A stretch of 64,000 nucleotides of DNA from Polynucleobacter brandtiae (GCF_002797575.1 NZ_PGTX01000003.1:310001-374000), one strand, 5' to 3'. Counted from the first letter of the stretch, positions 50,677-59,470 are shown. The notes: generated by a model not told the origin, from the sequence alone. Made by a program: numbers and translations.

Positions 50677-51186
50677 ATGAAGCTATTGCCCCACATTCAC
50701 TCGATTTATATTGCGCCTTTTGCAGGAAAAGCGATGCTGCAAATTCCCTCTGCAGAAATTATTGCTGGGGAGGGAATCAAAGGTGACCGCTATGCCACTA
50801 GCCAGGGTGCATTTTCGGGCTCAATCCCTACAAAAATTCGCCATATTAGCCTCATTGCCACTTCAGGCATTGATGATGCAAATCAAGCACTTAAGAACTT
50901 AATATCAAAGCCCTTTTTAGAGGCTGAGACACGTCGAAATATTGTGATGCAAAATATCTCCGCTCAAGATCTAAATGATTTGGTTGGGGTCGTTTTTTAC
51001 CTAGGCCGCCTTAAATTTAAAGGAATTGAATTATGTACGCCCTGCGAAAGACCGGCCAAGCTATTGGGCAGAATACATTTTCTTGACGCATTTGAAAATA
51101 GAGGTGGATTGAGGGCTGAGGCATATGAATCTGGAGTGCTTTCTTGCGGAAATACTCTAAGTATTGTTAGGCCAAACTCGCTATGA
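50677..51186 (+). CDS. MOSC domain-containing protein
   Basis: 169 residues of the molybdenum-cofactor sulfurase C-terminal (MOSC) domain alone. Family features: AGEGIKGDRYATSQGAFSG, RRNIVMQ and the conserved cysteine in GIELCTPCERPAKLL. Stand-alone MOSC proteins resemble YiiM/MOSC reductases acting on N-hydroxylated compounds, but this role is only possible, not shown. Overlaps the next gene by 4 bases. Confidence 0.85.
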   Translation: MKLLPHIHSIYIAPFAGKAMLQIPSAEIIAGEGIKGDRYATSQGAFSGSIPTKIRHISLIATSGIDDANQALKNLISKPFLEAETRRNIVMQNISAQDLNDLVGVVFYLGRLKFKGIELCTPCERPAKLLGRIHFLDAFENRGGLRAEAYESGVLSCGNTLSIVRPNSL

Positions 51187-51578
51187 TTGTTTACTCCGAT
51201 AGCGCCGTTATCAGCGCTGAACAGGCTATTGATCTGTATGAGCGATCCACTCTAGGTGAACGACGCCCAGTAGACAATGTCGCAAGCTTTAACGATATGC
51301 TTCTGAATGCGAATCTACTAATTACCGCCTGGGATGCGGAAAAGTTAATCGGCATCAGTCGCAGTCTCACAGACTTTTCTTATGTCGCCTATTTGGCTGA
51401 CCTTGCTGTAGACGAGGCCTATCAACAACAAGGGATAGGCAAGCGACTAATTGAAGAAACGAAAATGAGGCTAGGTCCTAAATGCATGATCGTTTTATTG
51501 GCCGCACCCAAGGCAAATACTTATTATGAGCATATTGGGTTTGAACATCACTCGCGCGCCTGGGTACTCAAAAAATAA
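51183..51578 (+). CDS. GNAT-family N-acetyltransferase
   Basis: 131 residues. Acetyl-CoA binding motif A is seen in LADLAVDEAYQQQGIGKRLIEETKMRL, followed by the C-terminal YYEHIGFEHHSRAW. Substrate unknown. Co-transcribed with the MOSC gene (4-base overlap). Confidence 0.88.
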   Translation: MIVYSDSAVISAEQAIDLYERSTLGERRPVDNVASFNDMLLNANLLITAWDAEKLIGISRSLTDFSYVAYLADLAVDEAYQQQGIGKRLIEETKMRLGPKCMIVLLAAPKANTYYEHIGFEHHSRAWVLKK

Positions 51579-51605
51579 AGAAAATAATTCTTATATGATT
51601 AAGGG

Positions 51606-52250
51606 ATGACTACAACGCGCTTTTGTCTTATCCGCCACGGCGAAACATTCTGGAATACCGAGAGACGGCTTCAGGGCCATACTGACATCCCCTTAAATGC
51701 TAGAGGTCAATTACAAGCGCAACAGCTTGCCCTCTCTCTTAAAAAAGCCCACTTGAAGTTCGATGTGTTGTACACCAGCGATCTCAAAAGAGCTTCTGAT
51801 ACAGCCGCCGCAATTGCAGCTGTTTTTGATGTGCCAATGAGCGCTGATCATGATTTACGTGAACGCCACTTTGGAGTTCTTCAGGGCATCACTATTGACG
51901 AGGCCCCCTCAAAGCAGCCTCATGTTTGGCAAGCCCATCTTGCTCGCGAACAAGATCATGAACTCGAGGGTGGGGAAAGTATTTCCCAGCTAGCATTTCG
52001 CGTAAAAAGTGTCTTAGAAAAAATTGGACAGAAGCATTCTGGACAAACTATTTTGATAGTGAGTCATGGCGGAACCATGGACATGATGTATCGCATTGCT
52101 AGCAAGCAGTCCTTAAACTCAGCTAGGGAAGTGTCTGTACCCAATGCCTCGCTGAGCTGGATTACCCACAATGCGTTTGGCTGGGCCGTAGAGCGCTGGG
52201 GGGACACAAGCCATCTAGAGGGCCCCGCTCTCGAAAACGTTGATCTGTAA
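51606..52250 (+). CDS. Histidine phosphatase family protein (phosphoglycerate mutase-like)
   Basis: 214 residues. The catalytic RHG motif is CLIRHGETFWNTERRLQGHTD; the second histidine is in IVSHGGTMDMMY; LRERHFGVLQG is a typical family element. Could be a CobC-like, GpmB-like or broad phosphatase; not resolvable. Ends at a strong terminator. Confidence 0.88.
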   Translation: MTTTRFCLIRHGETFWNTERRLQGHTDIPLNARGQLQAQQLALSLKKAHLKFDVLYTSDLKRASDTAAAIAAVFDVPMSADHDLRERHFGVLQGITIDEAPSKQPHVWQAHLAREQDHELEGGESISQLAFRVKSVLEKIGQKHSGQTILIVSHGGTMDMMYRIASKQSLNSAREVSVPNASLSWITHNAFGWAVERWGDTSHLEGPALENVDL

Positions 52251-52251
52251 T

Positions 52252-52278
52252 AAAAAAGCCGCCTAATAGGCGGCTTTC
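52252..52278. terminator. Bidirectional intrinsic terminator
   Basis: AAGCCGCCT pairs with AGGCGGCTT around AAT, with A-run on the left and a short T-rich stretch on the right. Separates the convergent phosphatase and Hc1-like genes. Confidence 0.85.
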
Positions 52279-52294
52279 TTCGGAAGCACTAAGA

Positions 52295-52534
52295 CTACTT
52301 TCGAATATGAGCGTGACGTGCCGCATCCTGAGACATGCCTTCACCTTTTGGCTTGCCCTCGAGGGATTCTTTTTCAGCAGTAATTTCTTTACGGCGCTCT
52401 TTGCAAGAACCAGCGATCTCTTGAAGTGCTTTACGCGCTCTAGCGGCCGAAGCTTTAATGCCCTTGCCGTGAAACTTTTCATTCTCTGCCTGGTATGTTT
52501 CGAAGGCGGCCATTAAGTTGTCGTGGTGAGACAT
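52295..52534 (-). CDS. Small basic histone H1/Hc1-like protein
   Basis: 79 residues, very Lys/Arg/Ala/Glu-rich, predicted helical. The central stretch (KASAARARKALQEIAGSCK then ERRKEITAEKE) resembles the N-terminal domain of chlamydial Hc1 (pattern K-A-A-x-R-x-R, then R-K-E-I/S-x-A-E-K), a nucleoid-condensing histone H1-like family that I recall also in betaproteobacteria. The lysine-rich C-terminal arm of Hc1 is short here. ATG start; own transcription unit ending at the bidirectional terminator. Function inferred only. Confidence 0.6.
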   Translation of the reverse strand: MSHHDNLMAAFETYQAENEKFHGKGIKASAARARKALQEIAGSCKERRKEITAEKESLEGKPKGEGMSQDAARHAHIRK

Positions 52535-52616
52535 ATTTATCCTTATTTATTATTGAAGTAATCTGCGTAATATACGTAATACAAACTTTAACTCATATTC
52601 AAGGCTCAATAGGCGA

Positions 52617-53369
52617 TTATTTTGTCCAACGCTCAATAATGACTTTTAATTTTTCAGGGCCAAGCTCCGCTAAATATAAATTAAAGTCATCCCGCAATGC
52701 AGATCCTTTTTTAAAAACGAAGCCTAGATTATCGAAACCATTCACCTGGTAACTACTACTTACCGGTAAATTGAAAGACTTTTGGTAGCTCTCTAGCATG
52801 ACGCTATCGACAAATACTAAATCTACAGAGCCATTTTGTAATGCTAATAGCGCCTCTGTGGGCGAAGGATAGAGCTTTACTTGATCAACTGAATAATAGC
52901 CCTTGGGCTGCAATACTGTTTTGACGTAATCATCAAAAACACTCCCCGTTGGATATGCAATGCTGTATTTTTTTAAATCAGATAAATCATTAATCTTAAT
53001 GTGGCGATTTTGCAATCCGATTAACTGCCAAGTGCTTATGAAATAAGGATTTGAAAAATCCATCGCCTCTTTGCGTTTATCGGTAATAGATATACCTGAA
53101 AAAGCCACATCTGCCTGCCCACTCGAAACAGCGCCTAACATACCCAGCCAATCATAGGCAGTCATTTTAAAACTGCAGCCACGTGACTTGCAGTAGCCCT
53201 CAAATATCTCTAGGTCTACGCCAGTGTATTTTCCATCCTTCTCAAACAACATTGGTGGAATGGTTGGGGATACAGCAACTTTAATGGTACTGTTTGAGCC
53301 CTGATCAGAACAGGCCCCCAAGGTGAATGTGATAAATAAGACTAGGGCTAATAGGCGCATATTCTTCAT
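52617..53369 (-). CDS. Amino-acid ABC transporter substrate-binding lipoprotein (family 3)
   Basis: 250 residues. Lipoprotein signal with lipobox LGAC (about 17-20), then a type II periplasmic binding fold: YTGVDLEIFEGYCKSRGCSFKM, GQADVAFSGISITDKRKEAMDFSNPYF, and PTEALLALQNGSVDLVFVDS. Likely binds a polar or basic amino acid. No permease or ATPase genes are adjacent, so it is an orphan binding protein. ATG start. Confidence 0.88.
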   Translation of the reverse strand: MKNMRLLALVLFITFTLGACSDQGSNSTIKVAVSPTIPPMLFEKDGKYTGVDLEIFEGYCKSRGCSFKMTAYDWLGMLGAVSSGQADVAFSGISITDKRKEAMDFSNPYFISTWQLIGLQNRHIKINDLSDLKKYSIAYPTGSVFDDYVKTVLQPKGYYSVDQVKLYPSPTEALLALQNGSVDLVFVDSVMLESYQKSFNLPVSSSYQVNGFDNLGFVFKKGSALRDDFNLYLAELGPEKLKVIIERWTK

Positions 53370-53461
53370 AAGTAATAAGTCGATTTCCTGATCAGGGCCC
53401 TAGTGGAAAAGCAGTCACGACTGGTATCTGGAGCGCCAAAGTTATCAAGGACGCACTAAAG

Positions 53462-53489
53462 AAACAAGCCCCCAAATGAGGGCTTGTTT
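53462..53489. terminator. Intrinsic terminator downstream of sodC
   Basis: AAACAAGCCC pairs with GGGCTTGTTT around an 8-base loop, about 45 bases after the sodC stop on the minus strand, followed there by TTTC-TTT. Confidence 0.75.
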
Positions 53490-53532
53490 ATTCTAAAAGC
53501 ATCAATCAATTGAAATACAAATACGATGTATG

Positions 53533-54054
53533 TTACTTAATTAATCCGCAAGCAATTCGAGGTCCAGAGTTGCCAGCTGGTTGAGACTTATAGTCATCGG
53601 GGTCGCGGTGAATTACAACAGATCTTCCCAATATTCCGTTTGATCCAGTACTCACAGAAAATCCACTCAGCTTCGCCGAATACACTGCATTTCCGTTGGC
53701 ATCAGACTTTATATTAGGCATATCGCCTGCATGGCTTGCATCTGAGTTTGGCATGCCGTGATACTTAGTGTCAGGGTTGAAGTGGCCGCCTGCACTGGTA
53801 GCATCTGGAGCTGAACAATCCCCTTTTTCATGAACATGAAATCCTTGCTCAGCATTCGGCTTGAGTCCAGAAAAATTACCAGTAACCAATACGTCATGGC
53901 CCTGCCATACAAAATTGACTGTCCCTTTTGTGTTAGATCCAGAGCGAGGGTCTAATGTCGAAGATGCTTTTTGCCCAGTACCATGCTCCATAGATTGACA
54001 TGCACCGAGCAACATTACTGCTGCCACTCCGATAGCTAAAGAAATAGGTTTCAT
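53533..54054 (-). CDS. sodC: Superoxide dismutase [Cu-Zn], lipoprotein form
   Basis: Detoxifies superoxide in the periplasm. 173 residues: lipobox LLGAC (15-19) indicates anchoring as a lipoprotein, then the SodC barrel. Copper/zinc ligands in GFHVHEKGDCSAP, GGHFNPDTKYHG, HAGDMPNI and VVIHRDPDDY; C-terminal RIACGLIK holds the disulfide cysteine. Beside a peroxiredoxin gene, suggesting an oxidative-stress pair. Confidence 0.95.
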   Translation of the reverse strand: MKPISLAIGVAAVMLLGACQSMEHGTGQKASSTLDPRSGSNTKGTVNFVWQGHDVLVTGNFSGLKPNAEQGFHVHEKGDCSAPDATSAGGHFNPDTKYHGMPNSDASHAGDMPNIKSDANGNAVYSAKLSGFSVSTGSNGILGRSVVIHRDPDDYKSQPAGNSGPRIACGLIK

Positions 54055-54169
54055 ACTTGTTGCTCTCCTTGAATATTAATCATTGTTATAAATACCAATC
54101 AATTCTTGCATACTTTGTGGCATTGAGCTTGACATTACTATGTACTGAATGCGCAAATCAGGGCAACTA

Positions 54170-54724
54170 CTAGCGCCCTCGGAGATAAGCCATCACCCAT
54201 GCAGGATCACTATCACTAGGGAAGATAGGGTAATGCACCGCAACAATTTTTCCAGCTTGGGCGATGATCGTTAGCCGCTTTAGCAAGGTCATTCCGGCGG
54301 CAGTAAAAGTGGGCAGATTTAAGGCTTTCTGCAACTGAAAATCTGCGTCACTGACCACCGGGAATGGCAAATGGAGTCTGCTCGCCATTTCTTTTTGGTA
54401 CTCGGTAGTTTGAGCACTAAGACCCAACACATCCGCATTTAAAGCTTTTAATTCTTGATAATGATCCCTAAATGAGCAGCTTTGAGGGGTGCATCCACGG
54501 GCGCCAGGGATCTGATCCCAACCTTCTGGCAATGGCACATTAGGCTGCCCAGTCATTGGATAACAGTAAATCACTAAAAACTGGGGATATGAAGCAAGTG
54601 CAATAGACTTTCCATTGGTACTGGCTAATGTAATATTGGGCAAGGACATACCAATAAGATGCTTGGCGGCACCATCGTCCAAAGGGATCGGCAAATCATC
54701 TGGGGTTTTGGATAAATCAATCAA
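54170..54724 (-). CDS. Peroxiredoxin, Bcp/AhpC-TSA type
   Basis: 184 residues, thioredoxin fold. The reactive region RGCTPQSCSFRDHYQEL matches the bacterioferritin-comigratory-protein pattern with peroxidatic and resolving cysteines five apart. FPVVSDADFQLQKALNLPTF follows. Reduces hydroperoxides. 23 bases downstream of the small lipoprotein ORF and on the same strand as sodC. Confidence 0.88.
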   Translation of the reverse strand: MIDLSKTPDDLPIPLDDGAAKHLIGMSLPNITLASTNGKSIALASYPQFLVIYCYPMTGQPNVPLPEGWDQIPGARGCTPQSCSFRDHYQELKALNADVLGLSAQTTEYQKEMASRLHLPFPVVSDADFQLQKALNLPTFTAAGMTLLKRLTIIAQAGKIVAVHYPIFPSDSDPAWVMAYLRGR

Positions 54725-54746
54725 GCACGGCTCCTTTTAAAATAAC

Positions 54747-54899
54747 TCATCTGCCTTGGCAAGCTAAGGGCATATCCCTTAAGGGCTTTTCTTGTGCGTA
54801 GTCGCAATTTACACCTATCGGCGAAGTGCTACTTGCAGAGCACGCTGACAACGCTATGGATGCCAAAAGTACGGCAAATGGCTTAAGGATATTTTTCAT
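54747..54899 (-). CDS. Tiny putative lipoprotein, 50 residues
   Basis: Open frame of 50 codons: a signal peptide (MKNILKPFAVLLASIALSAC) with lipobox LSAC at 17-20, then 30 residues containing two further cysteines (VNCDY and LACQG). A GAGAG-type ribosome binding site lies a few bases upstream of the ATG. No family recognised. Probably co-transcribed with the peroxiredoxin gene 23 bases downstream. Confidence 0.6.
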   Translation of the reverse strand: MKNILKPFAVLLASIALSACSASSTSPIGVNCDYAQEKPLRDMPLACQGR

Positions 54900-54986
54900 T
54901 CGGCTCTCTTCGTCTTATTTACAGAATTTTGGCATAAGTTGAACGTTGCTGTTTTTTACAAAAATATACATGATTGCTTGGGCATG

Positions 54987-55094
54987 TCAGTTTTTTGATG
55001 CGCTAGCTTTGTCCTTAGCGCTACCTTGATGCTCACCCCAAAAGTCATTCTTCACCCGCTGTCGATCGGCCTCTGATAAGCCATCTTGACTCAT
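54987..55094 (-). CDS. Possible 35-residue protein or gene remnant
   Basis: ATG-started frame MSQDGLSEADRQRVKNDFWG and onward, ending in a Lys/Ser/Ala-rich tail. The frame is open 21 codons further upstream (to a TAG near 55157) with Arg/Ser-rich text but no other start codon, and no ribosome binding site is visible. Just upstream are three copies of CCTTGAG (55110-55134). Either a small protein or the tail of a decayed gene. Confidence 0.3.
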   Translation of the reverse strand: MSQDGLSEADRQRVKNDFWGEHQGSAKDKASASKN

Positions 55095-55164
55095 TAAAAC
55101 ACGGGTGTACCTTGAGCGCCTTGAGTACCTTGAGGATATGTGTCCCTCAACCTACGGAGTCGCT

Positions 55165-55848
55165 TTAAAAAATCTCCAACACTTTTGATAAAGAGTTGCC
55201 CTCGAAATTAGGCTTGTTACCAATCTCTTCAAAAGGCAAGCCTTGGCGATTAACCCAGAAAACATCCAAACCAAACCAAGAGGCGCCTACCGCATCCCAA
55301 GCATTACTCGATACAAATAGTATTTCGTCTTTTTTGACTGAAAAAGCATCCAATAAGAGTTGGTAACTCTGCGGCGCCGTCTTAAAAAGCTTTACCTCTT
55401 CAACGGTAACTACTTGATCTAGATAAGGCTTAAGATGATTGCTCTGTACAACTGTCTCAAGCATTTCACGACTACCGTTAGAGAGAATAGCCGTCGCCAT
55501 TCCCAGTTCCTTAAGTTGCTTTAATACTGAAAGGCTATCTTCAAACGCAGTAAGCTTAGCGTACTGATCCATTAAACGATTCTCAGTGGCTGTATTTAAG
55601 TCTAGCTTCATCCTCTTACATACATAGCGCAATGAACGAATCGTCAACTCCCAGAAGGGCAAGTAATACTGACTACCCGCTGGGTTGGGATCGCTCATAG
55701 TGACAAGGCGGGTGTATTCAATCTGACGATCCCGCCACATGATGGCAAGAGATTCTCCCTGGCCCGGAAAGATCGATTCAGCCAGCTGCCCCATAGAGTA
55801 CACATCAAATAAAGTGCCGTAGGCATCAAAGGCGATCAATTTGTACAA
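55165..55848 (-). CDS. Haloacid dehalogenase type II
   Basis: 227 residues of the HAD superfamily. Motif I nucleophile in LIAFDAYGTLFDV, motif II in AILSNGSREML, motif III Lys in EVKLFKTAPQSYQLLL, motif IV in FVSSNAWDAVGASWFGLDVFWVNR, all of the L-2-haloacid dehalogenase type. Likely hydrolyses 2-haloalkanoic acids, though annotation by family may overstate this. Starts at TTG 55848 with GGAG 5 bases upstream, or TTG 55860. Confidence 0.85.
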   Translation of the reverse strand: MYKLIAFDAYGTLFDVYSMGQLAESIFPGQGESLAIMWRDRQIEYTRLVTMSDPNPAGSQYYLPFWELTIRSLRYVCKRMKLDLNTATENRLMDQYAKLTAFEDSLSVLKQLKELGMATAILSNGSREMLETVVQSNHLKPYLDQVVTVEEVKLFKTAPQSYQLLLDAFSVKKDEILFVSSNAWDAVGASWFGLDVFWVNRQGLPFEEIGNKPNFEGNSLSKVLEIF

Positions 55849-55928
55849 ATTTGTCTCCAATACGTATGTTTTATTTTTTCACAACAAAGCACTACTTACC
55901 AATAACTTTTCAAGCCAAAAGAAGCACA

Positions 55929-56945
55929 TTAATGATAGGTGAGCTCCTCAGTTTTTCCCCAGAAAATTTTGTAAGAATAAGCAGTGTAGGCAAGGATCAT
56001 TGGAAGTACTACTACAGCGCCCCAAAAAATCATCCACAAAGAATCTGTTGAGGCAGCAGCCTCCCAAATTGTCACCTGATCCATTACCAAGTATGGGAAT
56101 AGGCTATAGGCAATTCCTAATAAAGCCAACCAAAAAATACCTACCGTAGATACAAATGGGATCCATTGGGCATGATAGTGATTATGGTCAAAATTAAACA
56201 AAATCTGATGCATCAAAATAAATAGCAGGCCGGTGGCAATCGGAATCGGCATTAGCCAATAGAAGGCAGGGAAAGTAAACCATTTGTGAAAAATTTCTGG
56301 ACTAAACCAAGGGGTTGCAATGGAGACTAATGCAATACCACATGCACTTAACCACAATGATCCCTTAGCCCACTGAACCGCTTTTTTCTGTAGCGCACCT
56401 TCTGTTTTCATAATCAGCCAACAAGCGCCCAATAATGAATAGCCAATCGGCAAAAACAAGGCTACGAATAATGAGAAAAGCCAGCCCTGCCAGCCGGACT
56501 CAAAACCAATAATTACTCTACCAATCATGATTCCCTGCATTAAAGAGGCTACGAGACTTCCAAAATAGAATAAAAAATTCCATAAAGGCTTTTGCTCAAT
56601 ATTGACTTTAACCCTGAAGTCAAAAGAAACGCCCCGTAAGATTAGTCCCATTAACATTAGGGCTGCTGGCAAATACAGCTCTGTAAGAATTACCCCATGA
56701 GCATAGGGAAAGGCCACTAGAAGCAGGCCCACCGCCAATACAAGCCAGGTTTCATTAGCATCCCAAAAAGGGCCGATAGAGGAAATCATGACATCTTTAT
56801 CCTCATCCCCGGCTCGGCGCAACAGAATGCCAACACCAAGATCGTAGCCATCTAAGACGACATACAGTAGGAATGAAACCCCCATGGCGCCAAAAAAGAA
56901 TAATGGCAACCAATTGCTAGCGAGTGAGTAGTCTAAATTCATCAT
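55929..56945 (-). CDS. cydB: Cytochrome bd-type quinol oxidase subunit II
   Basis: 338 residues, about nine membrane helices. Family text: VLDGYDLGVGIL near residue 30, SIGPFWDANETWLVL, and GVSFDFRVK. Partner of CydA in a proton-non-pumping terminal oxidase. Overlaps cydA by 4 bases. No CydX-like reading frame and no cydDC genes follow. Confidence 0.93.
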   Translation of the reverse strand: MMNLDYSLASNWLPLFFFGAMGVSFLLYVVLDGYDLGVGILLRRAGDEDKDVMISSIGPFWDANETWLVLAVGLLLVAFPYAHGVILTELYLPAALMLMGLILRGVSFDFRVKVNIEQKPLWNFLFYFGSLVASLMQGIMIGRVIIGFESGWQGWLFSLFVALFLPIGYSLLGACWLIMKTEGALQKKAVQWAKGSLWLSACGIALVSIATPWFSPEIFHKWFTFPAFYWLMPIPIATGLLFILMHQILFNFDHNHYHAQWIPFVSTVGIFWLALLGIAYSLFPYLVMDQVTIWEAAASTDSLWMIFWGAVVVLPMILAYTAYSYKIFWGKTEELTYH

Positions 56946-58267
56946 GTCGCATTCCCCAATGTTGCTTCTGGTAAATCTGCTTTTCTAGCCATATAGAAAA
57001 CGATCCAGATATAAGCACTAAGCAAGCCTACGTAAAGCAGTAGATACATAAACAAAGTACTAAATACCATGGAGTTAGAGACGGTGGTCACCGCATCCAC
57101 CGTTCTCAAAACACCACTAACTAAAAATGGCTGTCTTCCGATCTCAGTCACATACCATCCCGAAACTACTGCAACCCATCCTGAAAAGGTCATTCCCACT
57201 AATGCAATCTTGAGATACTTTGGCAACTCATATCGACCCCTCATCCGCCAATAACTTACCCAAGAAATAAGTAGCATCAACACTCCCACACCCACCATGA
57301 TTCGAAATGCAAAGAATATTGGCAGTACAGGAGGGATATCCTTGCCAAACGCATCTAAGCCCTTGACTTCACCATCCCAAGAGTGCGTTAAGTAGAGTGA
57401 AGCCAAATTCGGAATTGCAATCTCATATAAATTAGATTTAGTAGATGCATCTGGAATGGCAAACAATACTGCAGGAACGTTTTTGGATGTCTCCCAAATA
57501 CCCTCCATTGCAGCTAACTTTGCCGGCTGATATTCCAGAGTATTTTGCCCATGCATATCGCCCAACAAAATCTGCACTGGAATTAAAGCAGCCGCAACGG
57601 TTACGGCAAACTTCAGTGTCAATGCATTGGCTGCTGAACTTGATCCTCTGAGAGATCGATAAGCCGATATTCCGGCAACAAAAAATGCTGCTGTCAAGAA
57701 TGAGGCTGTCATCATATGCGCTAATCGATAAGGCATTGATGGATTAAAGATAATTTCCATCCAACTATCTGCATGCACGATCCCATTTATGATGCTGTAA
57801 CCCTGTGGTGTTTGCATCCACGAGTTTAAGACGATGATCCAAAAGGCTGACAGGCTGGTACCAAAAGCAACCAAAAAAGAAGCGACTAAGTGTGTCTTTT
57901 GGCTTACGCGGTTGCTTCCAAATAACATTACGCCCAGAAAGGTAGCCTCTAGAAAAAATGCCGTCAACACTTCATACGCCAGCAAAGGGCCGGCAACATT
58001 GCCTACAGTTTTCATATAGCCAGGCCAATTTGTTCCAAACTGAAAGCTCATTGTGATGCCACTGACGACACCCAGTGCAAAAGTTAAGGCAAAGACTTTC
58101 ACCCAAAATTTATAAGCATCGTTCCAAACTGCATCATTAGTACGAATAAACTTCAGCTTGAAATAGAACAGAAACCACCCTAAAGCGATCGTAATCGTTG
58201 GAAATAAAATATGAAAAGTAATATTGCTAGCAAATTGAATGCGGCTGAGAACGAGGGTATCTAACAT
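56942..58267 (-). CDS. cydA: Cytochrome bd-type quinol oxidase subunit I, short Q-loop form
   Basis: 441 residues against about 522 in E. coli; the missing length is in the quinol (Q) loop, as in the cyanide-insensitive CIO/CioA branch. Starts with LSRIQFASNITFHILFP (haem ligand His), has EVLTAFFLEATFLGVMLFG, HMMTASFLTAAFFVAG, and the GRQP motif in VTEIGRQPFLVSGVLRT. Terminal oxidase for oxygen-poor or respiratory-stress conditions. First gene of cydA-cydB. Confidence 0.93.
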   Translation of the reverse strand: MLDTLVLSRIQFASNITFHILFPTITIALGWFLFYFKLKFIRTNDAVWNDAYKFWVKVFALTFALGVVSGITMSFQFGTNWPGYMKTVGNVAGPLLAYEVLTAFFLEATFLGVMLFGSNRVSQKTHLVASFLVAFGTSLSAFWIIVLNSWMQTPQGYSIINGIVHADSWMEIIFNPSMPYRLAHMMTASFLTAAFFVAGISAYRSLRGSSSAANALTLKFAVTVAAALIPVQILLGDMHGQNTLEYQPAKLAAMEGIWETSKNVPAVLFAIPDASTKSNLYEIAIPNLASLYLTHSWDGEVKGLDAFGKDIPPVLPIFFAFRIMVGVGVLMLLISWVSYWRMRGRYELPKYLKIALVGMTFSGWVAVVSGWYVTEIGRQPFLVSGVLRTVDAVTTVSNSMVFSTLFMYLLLYVGLLSAYIWIVFYMARKADLPEATLGNAT

Positions 58268-58372
58268 TTTTAAGCAACCTAACGGTCAAATGAGTATTCA
58301 GTGTAGTCCTCGCCCACTTGAAATGTGGCCTTTCTTAATGCCGACCTTTTTCCTCAGGATTAAAGTGGGGCA

Positions 58373-58406
58373 AAAAGAAAGCCCCCTCTTATGCGCGGGC
58401 CCTTAA
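58373..58406 (-). terminator. Possible terminator downstream of the EamA transporter gene
   Basis: On the minus strand GGGCCC-type sequence pairs imperfectly with GGGGGC, followed by TTTCTTTTT. Short stem, so tentative. Confidence 0.35.
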
Positions 58407-58489
58407 GCTAGTGTTGATTTACTCTTTGCTGTTTGCTATTTGCTACTCAAGCCCAAAATGTTTTTTATCTTCTCCCATCAATTAAAAAT

Positions 58490-59374
58490 TCATGAAGGAC
58501 TACGTTTTACCAGCATCTTTTTTCCTAAGATTACGGTAGAAACGACTAGCGCCGCAAATAAAAGATTCGTCCAAGTCAGAGAGTCCCCCAACAAAACACT
58601 GGCGGCCAGAAGCGTACAAAAAGGTTGGATTAACTGTACTTGACTTACGCGGGCAATGCCGCCCATAGCCAAGCCTTCGTACCAAAAGAAGAAACCTAAA
58701 AACATAGGAAATAGACTTAGGTAAATAAAACTGAGCCAGGCAGCGCTTCCAGCGCTCGTGTATGCCTGGTCAAATAAGTAATACGCTACCACCAGGTTGA
58801 TTGGCAGTGAAATAACCAATGCCCATGAAATGACTGCTCTTGGATTCATCTTTCTGGATAGCTCGCCCCCCTCAACGTACCCTATACAGGCAGAGATGCC
58901 ACCAAGCACTAATAAAATGTCTACGCGAGTAAACCCACCGGCATTTTTTATTACCGCATAAGTCATGACAATGGCAGCACCTAGTAACGAGACCAACCAA
59001 AACCCTAAGGAGGGTCGCTCTTTAAATCGAATCACCCCAATAACGGTAGTCGCTAGGGGCATCATGCCTAGGATCACAGCACCATGGGAGGATGAGCCCT
59101 GCGTCATCGCTACAGTGGTGAAAATTGGGAACCCAAAAACAACGCCTAGAGCAATTACGCCACACTTCACAAGATCAACCTTACTAGGCATAGCCTCTTC
59201 TTTAAATAAAAGATAAGCCAAGGCCACTAGACCTGCTAATGCCGCCCTTCCGAATGCAATGAAATAAGGGTCGAAACTTAAAACAGCAATCTTACTGACC
59301 GGCAAGGTTAAGCTAAAGATGAGAATGCCGATGAACCCAATCAGCATACCCTTGCTTTCGTTATTCACTTGCAC
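58490..59374 (-). CDS. EamA/DMT-superfamily transporter
   Basis: 294 residues with ten predicted membrane helices arranged as two EamA repeats (about 8-140 and 150-288). Segments such as YFIAFGRAALAGLVALAYL and YLSLFPMFLGFFFWYEGLAMG are typical. Likely exports or imports small metabolites; substrate unknown. The strongly hydrophilic C terminus is short. ATG start. Confidence 0.87.
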   Translation of the reverse strand: MQVNNESKGMLIGFIGILIFSLTLPVSKIAVLSFDPYFIAFGRAALAGLVALAYLLFKEEAMPSKVDLVKCGVIALGVVFGFPIFTTVAMTQGSSSHGAVILGMMPLATTVIGVIRFKERPSLGFWLVSLLGAAIVMTYAVIKNAGGFTRVDILLVLGGISACIGYVEGGELSRKMNPRAVISWALVISLPINLVVAYYLFDQAYTSAGSAAWLSFIYLSLFPMFLGFFFWYEGLAMGGIARVSQVQLIQPFCTLLAASVLLGDSLTWTNLLFAALVVSTVILGKKMLVKRSPS

Positions 59375-59420
59375 CCTTATTTATTGTTTAAGAAATTATA
59401 TGCACTGGTGAGGAAGGCAT

Positions 59421-59446
59421 TAAAAAGCCCTCACTTTTAGAGGGCT
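59421..59446 (-). terminator. Intrinsic terminator downstream of the rhodanese gene
   Basis: On the minus strand AGCCCTC pairs with GAGGGCT around a 7-base loop, followed by TTTTTAAT, about 25 bases after the stop codon. Confidence 0.8.
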
Positions 59447-59470
59447 CACTAACCTAATGTCATTGAAAAT

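Noticed and set aside
55861..55928. CydX-like small subunit after cydB
   Set aside because: The only ATG frame there encodes 16 residues without the CydX pattern; too short and no supporting features.
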